Assembly: GCA_041588495.1 (NCBI GenBank)
Contig: JBFGWM010000165.1
Coordinates: 1-6,348, forward strand
Reading direction: 5' to 3'
Source of the DNA: JBFGWM01 sp041588495
GTDB lineage: Bacteria; Pseudomonadota; Gammaproteobacteria; Pseudomonadales; JBFGWM01
Length of the DNA: 6,348 bases
The notes beneath the pieces are model-generated. The model ran no database searches, was not told where the DNA came from, and saw only the letters and a list, made by a program, of their open reading frames with translations. Shown one piece after another: positions 1 to 6,243 of the stretch (position 1 is the first letter of the stretch; each line of letters starts with the position of its first letter). The position numbers and the translations under genes are program-made.

Positions 1-701
1 ACCTCCGCGGTGGGCAGCAGGTAGTAACCGTGCTCGCCTTCCATGCGGAACAGGTCCTCCTCGAACTTGGGCAGTTGCCCGGTCCCGCGCAGGGAGTCCG
101 CGTTGACCAGGTACGGCACGTAGACTTCCTCGTAGCCGTGCTCACGGATATGGGTCTCCAGCATGAACTGCACCAGGGCACGGTGCAGTCGGGCCAACTG
201 GCCGCTCATGGCCACGAAGCGGGAGCCTGCGATTTTCGCCGCGGTATCGAAATGGAGTCCGCCCATGGCCTCGCCGAGGTCCACGTGGTCGCGGGCATCG
301 AACGCGAACTCGCGCGGCACACCCCAGGTGCGGATTTCCTGGTTGGCGTCCTCGTCCGCGCCGTCCGGAACCGAGGCGTCGGGCAGGTTCGGTATGCCCA
401 TGAGCAGATCAGCGAGGCCTTCCTGCACTTCCCGCAATTGATCCTTTGCAGCATCCAGCCGCTCACCGAGGGAACTCACCTCGTCCAGCAGGGGCTGGAT
501 GTCCTCGCCCGCGGCCTTGGCTTTGCCGATGGCCTTGGAGCGGGTGTTGCGCTCGTTCTGCAGGTCCTGGGTCTCCACCTGGATGTCGCGGCGCCGCGCC
601 TCGAGTTCCTCGTAGCGGACACGGTCGAATTCCACGCCCCGGCGGGCGAGTCCGGCCACCACGGCATCGAGGTCATTGCGTATCAGGCGGGGATCGAGCA
701 T
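1..701 (-). CDS. serS: Seryl-tRNA synthetase, N-terminal part (runs off left edge)
   Basis: Class II aminoacyl-tRNA synthetase that activates serine with ATP and loads it onto tRNA-Ser (and tRNA-Sec) in the cytoplasm. Translating from the ATG at 699-701 gives about 233 residues of an enzyme usually near 425-430 residues; the C-terminal half lies outside the window. It opens with MLDPRLIRND, the typical SerS start. Residues about 27-105 are charged, helix-forming and rich in Glu, Arg, Lys and Gln: the long antiparallel coiled-coil arm that grips the tRNA. The catalytic domain then begins, with motif 1 around 177-210 (MLETHIREHGYEEVYVP, then TGQLPKF) and the serine-binding TAE signature at 231-233 just before the edge. 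Motifs 2 and 3 are not visible. A GAAAGG Shine-Dalgarno-like sequence overlapping the crcB stop lies ten bases before the ATG. crcB ends 14 bases upstream, so the two are probably co-transcribed. The start and identity are secure. Confidence 0.97.
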   Translation of the reverse strand, partial: MLDPRLIRNDLDAVVAGLARRGVEFDRVRYEELEARRRDIQVETQDLQNERNTRSKAIGKAKAAGEDIQPLLDEVSSLGERLDAAKDQLREVQEGLADLLMGIPNLPDASVPDGADEDANQEIRTWGVPREFAFDARDHVDLGEAMGGLHFDTAAKIAGSRFVAMSGQLARLHRALVQFMLETHIREHGYEEVYVPYLVNADSLRGTGQLPKFEEDLFRMEGEHGYYLLPTAE

Positions 702-715
702 CGGGATTCAGCCTT

Positions 716-1105
716 TCAGATCAGCCGCGCCAGCCACAGGCCGGACGCGGTGGAAACCAGGCACAGCAGCACGCTGGCCAGCACATAGGACACGGCTTCC
801 AGGGTCTCGCCATGGGTCATCATGCTGACCGTGTCCAGGGAAAACGCGGAAAACGTGGTGAAGCCCCCCAACAGGCCGATGATCGCAAAATCCGGCCAGA
901 TTTCCGGGGTGCGCAGGCGCTCGACCAGCACCACGTAAAGAATTCCGATCAGGAACGAGCCCACCACGTTCACGGTCAGCGTACCCCAGGGAAAGGTCTT
1001 GCCAGCGAAGGATGCCACCCAGGCGCCGCACAGCATGCGCCCGGTCGCGCCGAGGGCGCCACCCAGGGCGACGGCGAGAATCTTGCTGAGTTCGATTGCC
1101 GGCAT
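716..1105 (-). CDS. crcB: Fluoride channel CrcB/Fluc
   Basis: Small inner-membrane fluoride channel of the Fluc/CrcB family, which as a dual-topology dimer lets toxic cytoplasmic F- leave the cell. The product is 129 residues from the ATG at 1103-1105, normal for the family, with four hydrophobic segments. Three family signatures appear in order: GGALGATGR near the N terminus, GTLTVNVVGSFLIG (with the conserved Asn) in the second helix, and GLLGGFTTFSAFS in the third, which carries the TTFS break associated with the central sodium site and the pore phenylalanines. An in-frame GTG two codons upstream (1109-1111) is an alternative start. I prefer the ATG because it matches the usual short N terminus, although the preceding GGGTGTGG is only a weak ribosome site. 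It sits between rarA and serS, a common gammaproteobacterial position. No fluoride riboswitch is recognisable in the 59-base gap upstream, so expression may simply follow the operon. Confidence 0.95.
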   Translation of the reverse strand: MPAIELSKILAVALGGALGATGRMLCGAWVASFAGKTFPWGTLTVNVVGSFLIGILYVVLVERLRTPEIWPDFAIIGLLGGFTTFSAFSLDTVSMMTHGETLEAVSYVLASVLLCLVSTASGLWLARLI

Positions 1106-1133
1106 GACCACACCCGGTCCGTTTCAAGCCGCG

Positions 1134-1139
1134 TATTGT
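1134..1139 (-). promoter_or_regulatory. Possible -10 element upstream of crcB
   Basis: On the minus strand the hexamer TACAAT matches five of six bases of the sigma-70 -10 consensus and lies 28 bases before the crcB ATG. No convincing -35 hexamer is present: the correct distance falls in the GC-only inverted repeat. It could be a weak internal promoter for crcB-serS or chance. Confidence 0.2.
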
Positions 1140-1150
1140 AAAGGATTAGG

Positions 1151-1163
1151 GCCCCCAGGGGGC
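1151..1163 (-). terminator. GC-rich inverted repeat after rarA, weak terminator candidate
   Basis: A perfect six-base inverted repeat, GCCCCC-T-GGGGGC on the transcribed strand, begins one base after the rarA stop codon (TGA at 1165-1167). It is followed by CCTAATCCTTT, which holds only scattered T residues, not the uninterrupted tract of a strong intrinsic terminator. The central bases must be unpaired, leaving a stem of about four to five G-C pairs. It could cause partial attenuation, stabilise the 3' end, or do nothing. Confidence 0.3.
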
Positions 1164-1164
1164 A

Positions 1165-2469
1165 TCAGGCGCCGGCTTTCCGGTCCAGGTCGCGCAGGTG
1201 GCGCAGCTTTTCGGCGATCCGTGCCTCGAGGCCGCGCTCGGGTGGATCGTAGTACTGGCGGCGGCCCAGTTCCTCCGGGAGGTAGTTTTCCCCGGCCGCG
1301 TAACCCTCCGGTTCATCGTGCGCATAGCGATAGGCCTTGCCGTAGTCGAGTTCCTTCATGAGCTTTGTCGGCGCGTTGCGCAGGTGCAGCGGCACCGGCA
1401 GGCTGCCCTGCTCCCGCGCGTCCCGCATGGCGGCCTTGAAGGCCGTGTAAACCGCGTTGCTCTTGGCGGCCACGGCCAGGTAAACCACGGCCTGGGCCAG
1501 GGCCAGTTCACCCTCCGGACTGCCGAGCCGTTCCTGGGCGTTCCAGGCGTCGAGGGCCAGGGTCAGGGCCCGGGGGTCGGCGTTACCGATGTCCTCGCTG
1601 GCCATGCGCACCACCCGGCGGGCGATGTAGAGGGGGTCGCAGCCGCCGTCCAGCATCCGGCACAGCCAGTACAGGGCCGCATCCGCCGACGAGCCCCGCA
1701 CGGCCTTGTGCAGGGCCGAGATCTGGTCGTAAAAGTCCTCACCGCCCTTGTCGAAGCGTCGCAGGTCGGAGGTGAACACGGCCTCCAGTACTGCCGCATC
1801 GATCACCCGACCCAGCGCTCCGGACTCGGCCAGAGAGGTGGCGATCTCCAGCAGGTTCAGCGCCCGGCGGGCATCCCCGTCCGCGGCAATGGCGAGTTGC
1901 CGCCGCGCGGCCTCGGGCACCTCCGGCGGGTCCGCGCCCAGTCCGCGTTCGGCGTCGGAAAGCGCCCGCTCGATGACCTGGAGCAGATCGTCCTCTCCCA
2001 GCGGCCTGAGCACGTAGACCCGCGAGCGGGACAGCAGCGCGTTGTTGACCTCGAACGAGGGGTTCTCCGTGGTGGCGCCGATGAACAGCACGGTGCCGTC
2101 CTCGACGAAGGGTAGAAAGGCGTCCTGCTGGGACTTGTTGAAGCGGTGCACCTCGTCGATGAACAGGATGGTCGGCCGCTGGAACTGCTCGCGGTTGAGG
2201 CGGCCCTGCTCCACCGCCGCTCGGATGTCCTTCACGCCCGCCATGACCGCGGACAGCGCAATGAACTCGGCATCCGCCGCGCGGGCGATGATCCGCGCAA
2301 GAGTGGTTTTCCCGGTGCCCGGCGGGCCCCAGAAGATCATCGAGTGCAGTTTTCCGGATTCGATCAGGCTGCGCAGGGGGCAGCCCGGGCCCACGAGATG
2401 GGCCTGGCCGGCGAACTCGTCGAGGGTCCGCGGGCGCATCCGCGAGGCGAGCGGTTCCCCGCTGTCCAT
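1165..2469 (-). CDS. rarA: Replication-associated recombination protein RarA (MgsA), AAA+ ATPase
   Basis: Clamp-loader-like AAA+ ATPase of the RarA/MgsA/WRNIP1 family, which acts at stalled replication forks and interacts with SSB. It has 434 residues from the ATG at 2467-2469; the E. coli protein is about 447. In that numbering Walker A is GPPGTGKT at 48-55, Walker B is TILFIDE ending at 105-106, sensor 1 is GATTEN near 131-136, and an SRSR stretch that may hold the arginine finger follows near 147-150. The family box VHRFNKSQQDAFLP follows Walker B. The C-terminal half carries the tetramerisation region, with FYDQISALHKAVRGS, DPLYIARR, SEDIGNADPRAL and VHLRNAPTKLMKELDYG all conserved. A GTG at 2479-2481, overlapping the lolA TGA, gives a form four residues longer. 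I prefer the ATG because AGGAGTGAG lies just before it at a workable distance, while the GTG sits inside that same ribosome site. Translation is probably coupled to lolA. Confidence 0.96.
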   Translation of the reverse strand: MDSGEPLASRMRPRTLDEFAGQAHLVGPGCPLRSLIESGKLHSMIFWGPPGTGKTTLARIIARAADAEFIALSAVMAGVKDIRAAVEQGRLNREQFQRPTILFIDEVHRFNKSQQDAFLPFVEDGTVLFIGATTENPSFEVNNALLSRSRVYVLRPLGEDDLLQVIERALSDAERGLGADPPEVPEAARRQLAIAADGDARRALNLLEIATSLAESGALGRVIDAAVLEAVFTSDLRRFDKGGEDFYDQISALHKAVRGSSADAALYWLCRMLDGGCDPLYIARRVVRMASEDIGNADPRALTLALDAWNAQERLGSPEGELALAQAVVYLAVAAKSNAVYTAFKAAMRDAREQGSLPVPLHLRNAPTKLMKELDYGKAYRYAHDEPEGYAAGENYLPEELGRRQYYDPPERGLEARIAEKLRHLRDLDRKAGA

Positions 2470-2473
2470 CGCG

Positions 2474-2485
2474 GGACTCACTCCT
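2474..2485 (-). promoter_or_regulatory. Ribosome binding site deciding the rarA start
   Basis: The minus strand reads AGGAGTGAGTCC here, 4 bases before the ATG at 2467-2469. AGGAG is a strong Shine-Dalgarno match with an 11-base spacer (GTGAG, overlapping it, has 7). The competing GTG start and the lolA stop TGA both lie inside this element, so a ribosome using the GTG would have no properly spaced site. This favours the ATG and lets terminating lolA ribosomes feed rarA. Confidence 0.45.
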
Positions 2486-3188
2486 GGCGAAAGACGTCGG
2501 TTCCCGGCGGGGGAACGAAACTGAAGCGTGCTGGATCGATATCCGCGTTGCGCCGGATGTCAGTGAATCGGATCACCGTGTCCTGGCCGAGGCCGTCGCG
2601 CAGGCGCATCTCGGTCATGGCGGCGTTCTCGAAAACGACGCTCAGGGTCTCGAACGGGCTGTCGCGGTCACGGGGCCGCAGTTCGAACTCATGGCGTCCC
2701 GGTTCGACTTCCCCGCCGCTGACCTCGAAGGAACGCTCGATCACGCCCACGTCACCACTCAGCAACATGGCCGGGGTATTGCCCATGCGGTAGTCGAGGG
2801 GACGCTCGGTGACCTGCTCCAGGTCGACATCGAGCAGCCAGAGGCGCCTGCCATCGGAGACCATGACCTGGGCGAAGGGTTCCGCAGTCTCCCAGCGCAT
2901 GCGTTTCGGGCGCGCCGCCTCCAGCACGCCGTCGGTCTCCTGCACCGTGTTGCCGTCGGCGTCCCGCACCACCTGGTGGAAGCGCGCATGAACCGAGGTG
3001 GTCTGCGTGAGCAGCCCGTTGAGTACGTCCGCGGGATGCGCTTCCGCTGGGGCGGGCGGTTCCTGGAACCCAGCGGGCGGGCGGATTTCCAGGGGGAAAT
3101 CGGCGTTGCCTGCGACTTCTGCGCTTCCACCGGCGACGGCGGCCAGGGACGCAAGGCACAGCGTGATCAGGGCAGGAATTCGAAACAT
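2478..3188 (-). CDS. lolA: Outer-membrane lipoprotein carrier protein LolA
   Basis: Periplasmic chaperone that takes lipoproteins released by the LolCDE transporter and hands them to LolB at the outer membrane. It has 236 residues from the ATG at 3186-3188. Residues 1-19 look like a signal peptide (MFRIPALITLCLASLAAVA, probable cut after AVA) with no lipobox. The LolA fold follows from about residue 53: helix 1 (LNGLLTQTTSVHARFHQVV), then ARPKRMRWE at 92-100, which aligns the Arg equivalent to the E. coli Arg43 studied for transfer, then VSDGRRLWLLDVDLEQVTERP, a GNTPAMLL segment, and a FSFVPPPGTDVF end. The mature N terminus has an extra Pro/Glu/Ala-rich stretch (about 22-52), making the protein longer than the usual 200-210 residues. 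The open frame extends 27 codons upstream into ftsK, but those residues are not signal-like, so I reject that start. The gene begins seven bases after the ftsK stop; its GAGGA ribosome site lies inside the end of ftsK. Confidence 0.93.
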   Translation of the reverse strand: MFRIPALITLCLASLAAVAGGSAEVAGNADFPLEIRPPAGFQEPPAPAEAHPADVLNGLLTQTTSVHARFHQVVRDADGNTVQETDGVLEAARPKRMRWETAEPFAQVMVSDGRRLWLLDVDLEQVTERPLDYRMGNTPAMLLSGDVGVIERSFEVSGGEVEPGRHEFELRPRDRDSPFETLSVVFENAAMTEMRLRDGLGQDTVIRFTDIRRNADIDPARFSFVPPPGTDVFRQE

Positions 3189-3195
3189 CGGGACG

Positions 3196-5538
3196 TCAGG
3201 CTTCCTCGCGGGCGGGAACCAGCACTTCCCGCTGGCCGTTGCTGCCCATGGGGCTGACCAGGCCGGCATGCTCCATGGCCTCGAGGATGCGCGCCGAGCG
3301 GTTGTAGCCGATGCGCAGGTGGCGCTGCACCGAGGAAATCGAAGCGCGCCGGGTTTTCATCACGCAGGCCACGGCCTCGTCGTAAAGCGGGTCCTGCTCA
3401 GCGTCGCCGCCGCCCTCCCCGCCGACCTCGCCAAAGCCGCCGGCGTCGCCCTCAGCGGGGCCTTCGAGTATCTCGTCGAGGTACAGCGGTTCGCCGCGTC
3501 CGCGCCAGTCCTCGACCACCCGATGCACCTCGTCGTCGGACACGAATGCGCCGTGGACCCGTTCCGGTACGGCCTTCCCGGGGGGCAGGTAGAGCATGTC
3601 GCCCTGCCCCAGCAGCTGTTCGGCGCCACCCTGGTCGAGAATGATCCGCGACTGCACCTTTTCCGACACCTGGAACGCGATCCGGGTCGGGATGTTGGCC
3701 TTGATCAGCCCGGTGATGACCTTGGAGTCGGGCCGCTGGGTGGCCAGAATCATGTGGATGCCCGCCGCCCGCGCCTTCTGGGCGATGCGGGCAATCAGTT
3801 CCTCGACCTTCTTGCCCTTGTCGCCAAGGGAAATCAGCAGGTCGGCGAACTCGTCGACCACGACCACCAGTTGCGGGAGCACTTCCAGCGGCGGACGTTC
3901 CTCGTCGTCGACCCCGCCGTCGCCCGGCTGCCAGAACGGGTCGGGCAGTGATTCGCCCGCCTTCTCCGCCTCGTGGATCTTGCGGTTGTAGCCGGCGAGG
4001 TTGCGCACCTTGAGATGGTTCATCAGCAGGTAGCGGCGCTCCATTTCCGCCACGCACCAACACAGGGCGTTGGCGGCGTCCTTCATGTCGGTGACTACCG
4101 GGGTGAGCAGGTGCGGAATCCCGTTGTAGACGGAAAGCTCGACCATCTTGGGGTCGATCATGATGATCCGCACCTCGTCCGGCGTGGCCTTGAACAGCAG
4201 GCTGAGGAGCATCGCGTTCAGCGCCACCGATTTCCCGGAGCCGGTGGTCCCGGCGACCAGCAGGTGCGGCATGCGCGCCAGGTCGGCGACGATGGGGGCA
4301 CCGGAGATGTCCTTGCCCAGGGCCAGGGTCAGGGGCGACTGCGCCTCGTCGTAACTGCGCGAGGACAACACCTCGCTGAGGCGCACGATCTCCCGGTTCT
4401 CGTTGGGAATCTCGATGCCCACGGTGGACTTGCCCGGGATGACCTCGACCACGCGCACGCTGATCACCGCCATGGAGCGCGCCACGTCCCGCGCGAGGTT
4501 GCTGATCTGGCTGGCCTTGACCCCCGCCGCCGGCTGCACCTCGAAACGGGTGATCACGGGACCCGGCTGCACCGCCACCACCTCGACGTCGATCCCGTAT
4601 TCCTTGAGCTTGATCTCCACCAGGCGCGACAGGGCCTCCAGGGCCTCGCGGGAGAATCCGCGGCTGCCGGCCTCGGCCGCGGCATCCAGCAGGTTGAGGC
4701 GCGGCAGGTCCTCGGTCACCTTGGGCGTGAACAGGGTGCCCTGTTTCTCCTTGGCGACGCGGGTGCTCTTCTCGACCTTCTCGACCTTCGGCGCGATATC
4801 CGGTGCCTTGCGCTGCGCGCGCTCGCGGTTGCTGCGGTCGAGGGTCGCGCGCCGTTCTGCGACCACCTTGCGCGCCGCACGCCGGTCGCGGTAGGCGTCC
4901 AGCCAGCGCGTGCCGCGATCACGCAGCCAGGCAAACGTGGAGACGGTGAGCCGTCCGGTCTCGTCCATCAGGCGCAGCCACGACAGGTTGGTGAAAACCG
5001 TGACCCCGACCAGGAACAGGGCCAGGAACAGCAGGGTGCTGCCCAGCATGCTGAACGCCTCAAGGCCGGCTCCCGCCACGGCGCTGCCCAGGATGCCGCC
5101 GCTACTCCCCGGCAGATTCGCGCCGGCGGCGCCGTGATGCAGGACGGCCAGCGCGCAGCCGGCAACGAGGACCAGGACGCACCCGGCAAGGCGCAGGGCC
5201 AGCAGGGGCGCACTGAAATTGAAGGGTTGCGAGCGCTCCCGGAACACGATCCAGGCCCGGTGCAGGAGCATCACCGGAAACAGGAAGGCCATGTAGCCGA
5301 AGAGCAGGAACAGGACATCGGAGAGCCACGCACCCGCGCTACCGCCGGCATTGCGCACGTCGCCGCCCACCCCGGTGTGGGTCCAGCCGGGATCGAGATT
5401 GTCGTGGGACAGCAGCGCGATCAGCAGGTAAAGTGCCAGGGCCGTCAGCCCGATCAGCGCCCCCTCGTGGAGGCCCCGCTGGAGGTGTCCCCCGAGGGCC
5501 GTTTCAGCCCGTGCGGGCTGGGCTTTCCTGGCCGGCAT
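3196..5538 (-). CDS. ftsK: DNA translocase FtsK
   Basis: Septal DNA pump that links division to chromosome segregation: it moves DNA toward dif and activates XerCD recombination there. It has 780 residues from the ATG at 5536-5538. The N-terminal membrane domain has about four helices (roughly 25-44, 73-93, 111-134, 162-185). A short basic linker follows (about 190-275, with a KVEKVEK repeat). The alpha domain spans about 278-400 (EYGIDVEVVAVQPGPVITRF). The beta RecA-like motor has Walker A GTTGSGKS at 430-437, a conserved IIMIDPKMVEL at 458-467, Walker B LVVVVDE ending at D562/E563, and LATQRPDSKVITGLIKANIP at 598-617. A Gly/Glu-rich tether (693-718) leads to the gamma winged helix at 719-780, whose RIGYNRSARILEAME matches the KOPS-reading, XerD-contacting helix. 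It is far shorter than E. coli FtsK (1329 residues), almost entirely because of the linker, and resembles the compact form in many bacteria. Every key residue is present. Confidence 0.98.
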   Translation of the reverse strand: MPARKAQPARAETALGGHLQRGLHEGALIGLTALALYLLIALLSHDNLDPGWTHTGVGGDVRNAGGSAGAWLSDVLFLLFGYMAFLFPVMLLHRAWIVFRERSQPFNFSAPLLALRLAGCVLVLVAGCALAVLHHGAAGANLPGSSGGILGSAVAGAGLEAFSMLGSTLLFLALFLVGVTVFTNLSWLRLMDETGRLTVSTFAWLRDRGTRWLDAYRDRRAARKVVAERRATLDRSNRERAQRKAPDIAPKVEKVEKSTRVAKEKQGTLFTPKVTEDLPRLNLLDAAAEAGSRGFSREALEALSRLVEIKLKEYGIDVEVVAVQPGPVITRFEVQPAAGVKASQISNLARDVARSMAVISVRVVEVIPGKSTVGIEIPNENREIVRLSEVLSSRSYDEAQSPLTLALGKDISGAPIVADLARMPHLLVAGTTGSGKSVALNAMLLSLLFKATPDEVRIIMIDPKMVELSVYNGIPHLLTPVVTDMKDAANALCWCVAEMERRYLLMNHLKVRNLAGYNRKIHEAEKAGESLPDPFWQPGDGGVDDEERPPLEVLPQLVVVVDEFADLLISLGDKGKKVEELIARIAQKARAAGIHMILATQRPDSKVITGLIKANIPTRIAFQVSEKVQSRIILDQGGAEQLLGQGDMLYLPPGKAVPERVHGAFVSDDEVHRVVEDWRGRGEPLYLDEILEGPAEGDAGGFGEVGGEGGGDAEQDPLYDEAVACVMKTRRASISSVQRHLRIGYNRSARILEAMEHAGLVSPMGSNGQREVLVPAREEA

Positions 5539-5581
5539 GATCCATTGCTCGCAGCGTCTGATGATGATCCCTCATGCACTC

Positions 5582-5610
5582 ATTGTACCGATTGGGGACG
5601 ATTATTCCAT
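5582..5610 (-). promoter_or_regulatory. Possible ftsK promoter
   Basis: In the 63-base gap between the alanine dehydrogenase stop and ftsK, the minus strand has TACAAT at 5582-5587, a five-of-six match to the -10 consensus, 43 bases before the ftsK ATG. Seventeen bases further upstream is ATGGAA (5605-5610), only three of six matches to a -35. A promoter is expected somewhere here if the upstream gene is broken, but the match is weak. Confidence 0.25.
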
Positions 5611-6243
5611 CGCCTTCCTGACCCCCGGATGAACGAGTTCCCCGCCGCGGACGTTGATCCCGGCGCGCAGGGCGGGCACGGTATCGAGACGACCCTCGGC
5701 GAGCATGGCGACCCAGGGCAGGATCGCCCCGGAGAGGGCCTGGGAGGCGGTGCGCGGGACCGCTCCCGGCAGGTTGGTCACCCCCATGTGAATGATGCCG
5801 TCCTGCTGGTAGGTCGGCTGCGTGTAATCGGTTGGCCGGATGGTCTCAATGCAGCCGCCCTGGTCGATGGCGATGTCGACGATCACCGATCCGGCCTCCA
5901 TGCTGCGCACCATGTCGCGGCTCACCACCCGCGGAGCGCGGGCGCCGGGAACCAGCACCGCACCCACCAGCAGGTCGGTGCCTGGCAAAGCGGCACTGAT
6001 ATCCGCCTCGCTGGCAAAACAGGTGTTGGCGCCCGGAATGTCGCGGGCGATGCGCCCGAGAGCCTCGCTGCTGATATCGAAAACGGTCAGTTCGGCACCG
6101 AGGCTGTGCGCGACCCGTGCTGCCGCGGTGCCGGCGGAGCCGGCGCCCAGCACGGTGACGCGGCCACGGGCGGTTCCGGTGACACCGCCGAGCAGGAGAC
6201 CCTTGCCGCCCTCGCCGGCGTGCAGCAGCCGTGCGCCGGCCTC
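5602..6243 (-). pseudogene. ald: Alanine dehydrogenase, C-terminal part only (5' truncated)
   Basis: NAD-dependent L-alanine dehydrogenase interconverts alanine with pyruvate, ammonium and NADH. Recognisable sequence starts at EAGARLLHAGEGGKG near 6243 and continues for 213 residues to the TAA at 5602-5604; complete enzymes have about 370. The Rossmann NAD-binding core is intact: VLGAGSAGTAAARVA with the GxGxxG glycines, the ribose-binding Asp at the end of ELTVFD, VDIAIDQGG with the Asp that matches catalytic Asp270 of the M. tuberculosis enzyme, and GVTNLPGAVPRTAS. What is missing is the N-terminal substrate domain, including the catalytic Lys and His (Lys75 and His96 in that enzyme) and the MSEVAGR-like segment that should precede EAGARLL. 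The frame stays open to the right edge, but the residues upstream do not look like the family. A GTG at 6151-6153 could start only a useless fragment. The enzyme encoded here should be inactive unless the join is an assembly error. The related NAD(P) transhydrogenase alpha subunit is less likely, given the IDQGG and TNLPGAVPRT motifs. Confidence 0.75.

Noticed and set aside
30..788. Plus-strand open frame of 252 codons opposite serS and crcB
   Set aside because: It is antisense to conserved SerS motifs and runs through the serS-crcB junction, as a chance GC-rich frame would.
1106..1164. Fluoride riboswitch before crcB
   Set aside because: A GATGCCCCC stretch superficially recalls part of the motif, but the rest of the conserved pattern is absent and the stretch begins at the rarA stop codon.
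1198..2115. Plus-strand open frame of 305 codons opposite rarA
   Set aside because: It lies wholly antisense to an unmistakable rarA, shows no recognisable domain, and has the Gly/Arg/Val-rich composition expected when GC-rich codons are read backwards.
3189..3269. N-terminal extension of lolA by 27 codons into ftsK
   Set aside because: The added residues are not signal-like and overlap the conserved FtsK gamma domain; the start at 3186-3188 gives a proper signal peptide.
2998..3951. Plus-strand open frame of 317 codons opposite lolA and ftsK
   Set aside because: It crosses the boundary of two real genes and mirrors their codons; no motif or independent ribosome site supports it.
4765..4795. 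Tandem repeat in ftsK
   Set aside because: It is just two copies of a nine-base unit encoding KVE KVE in the flexible linker, ordinary low complexity.
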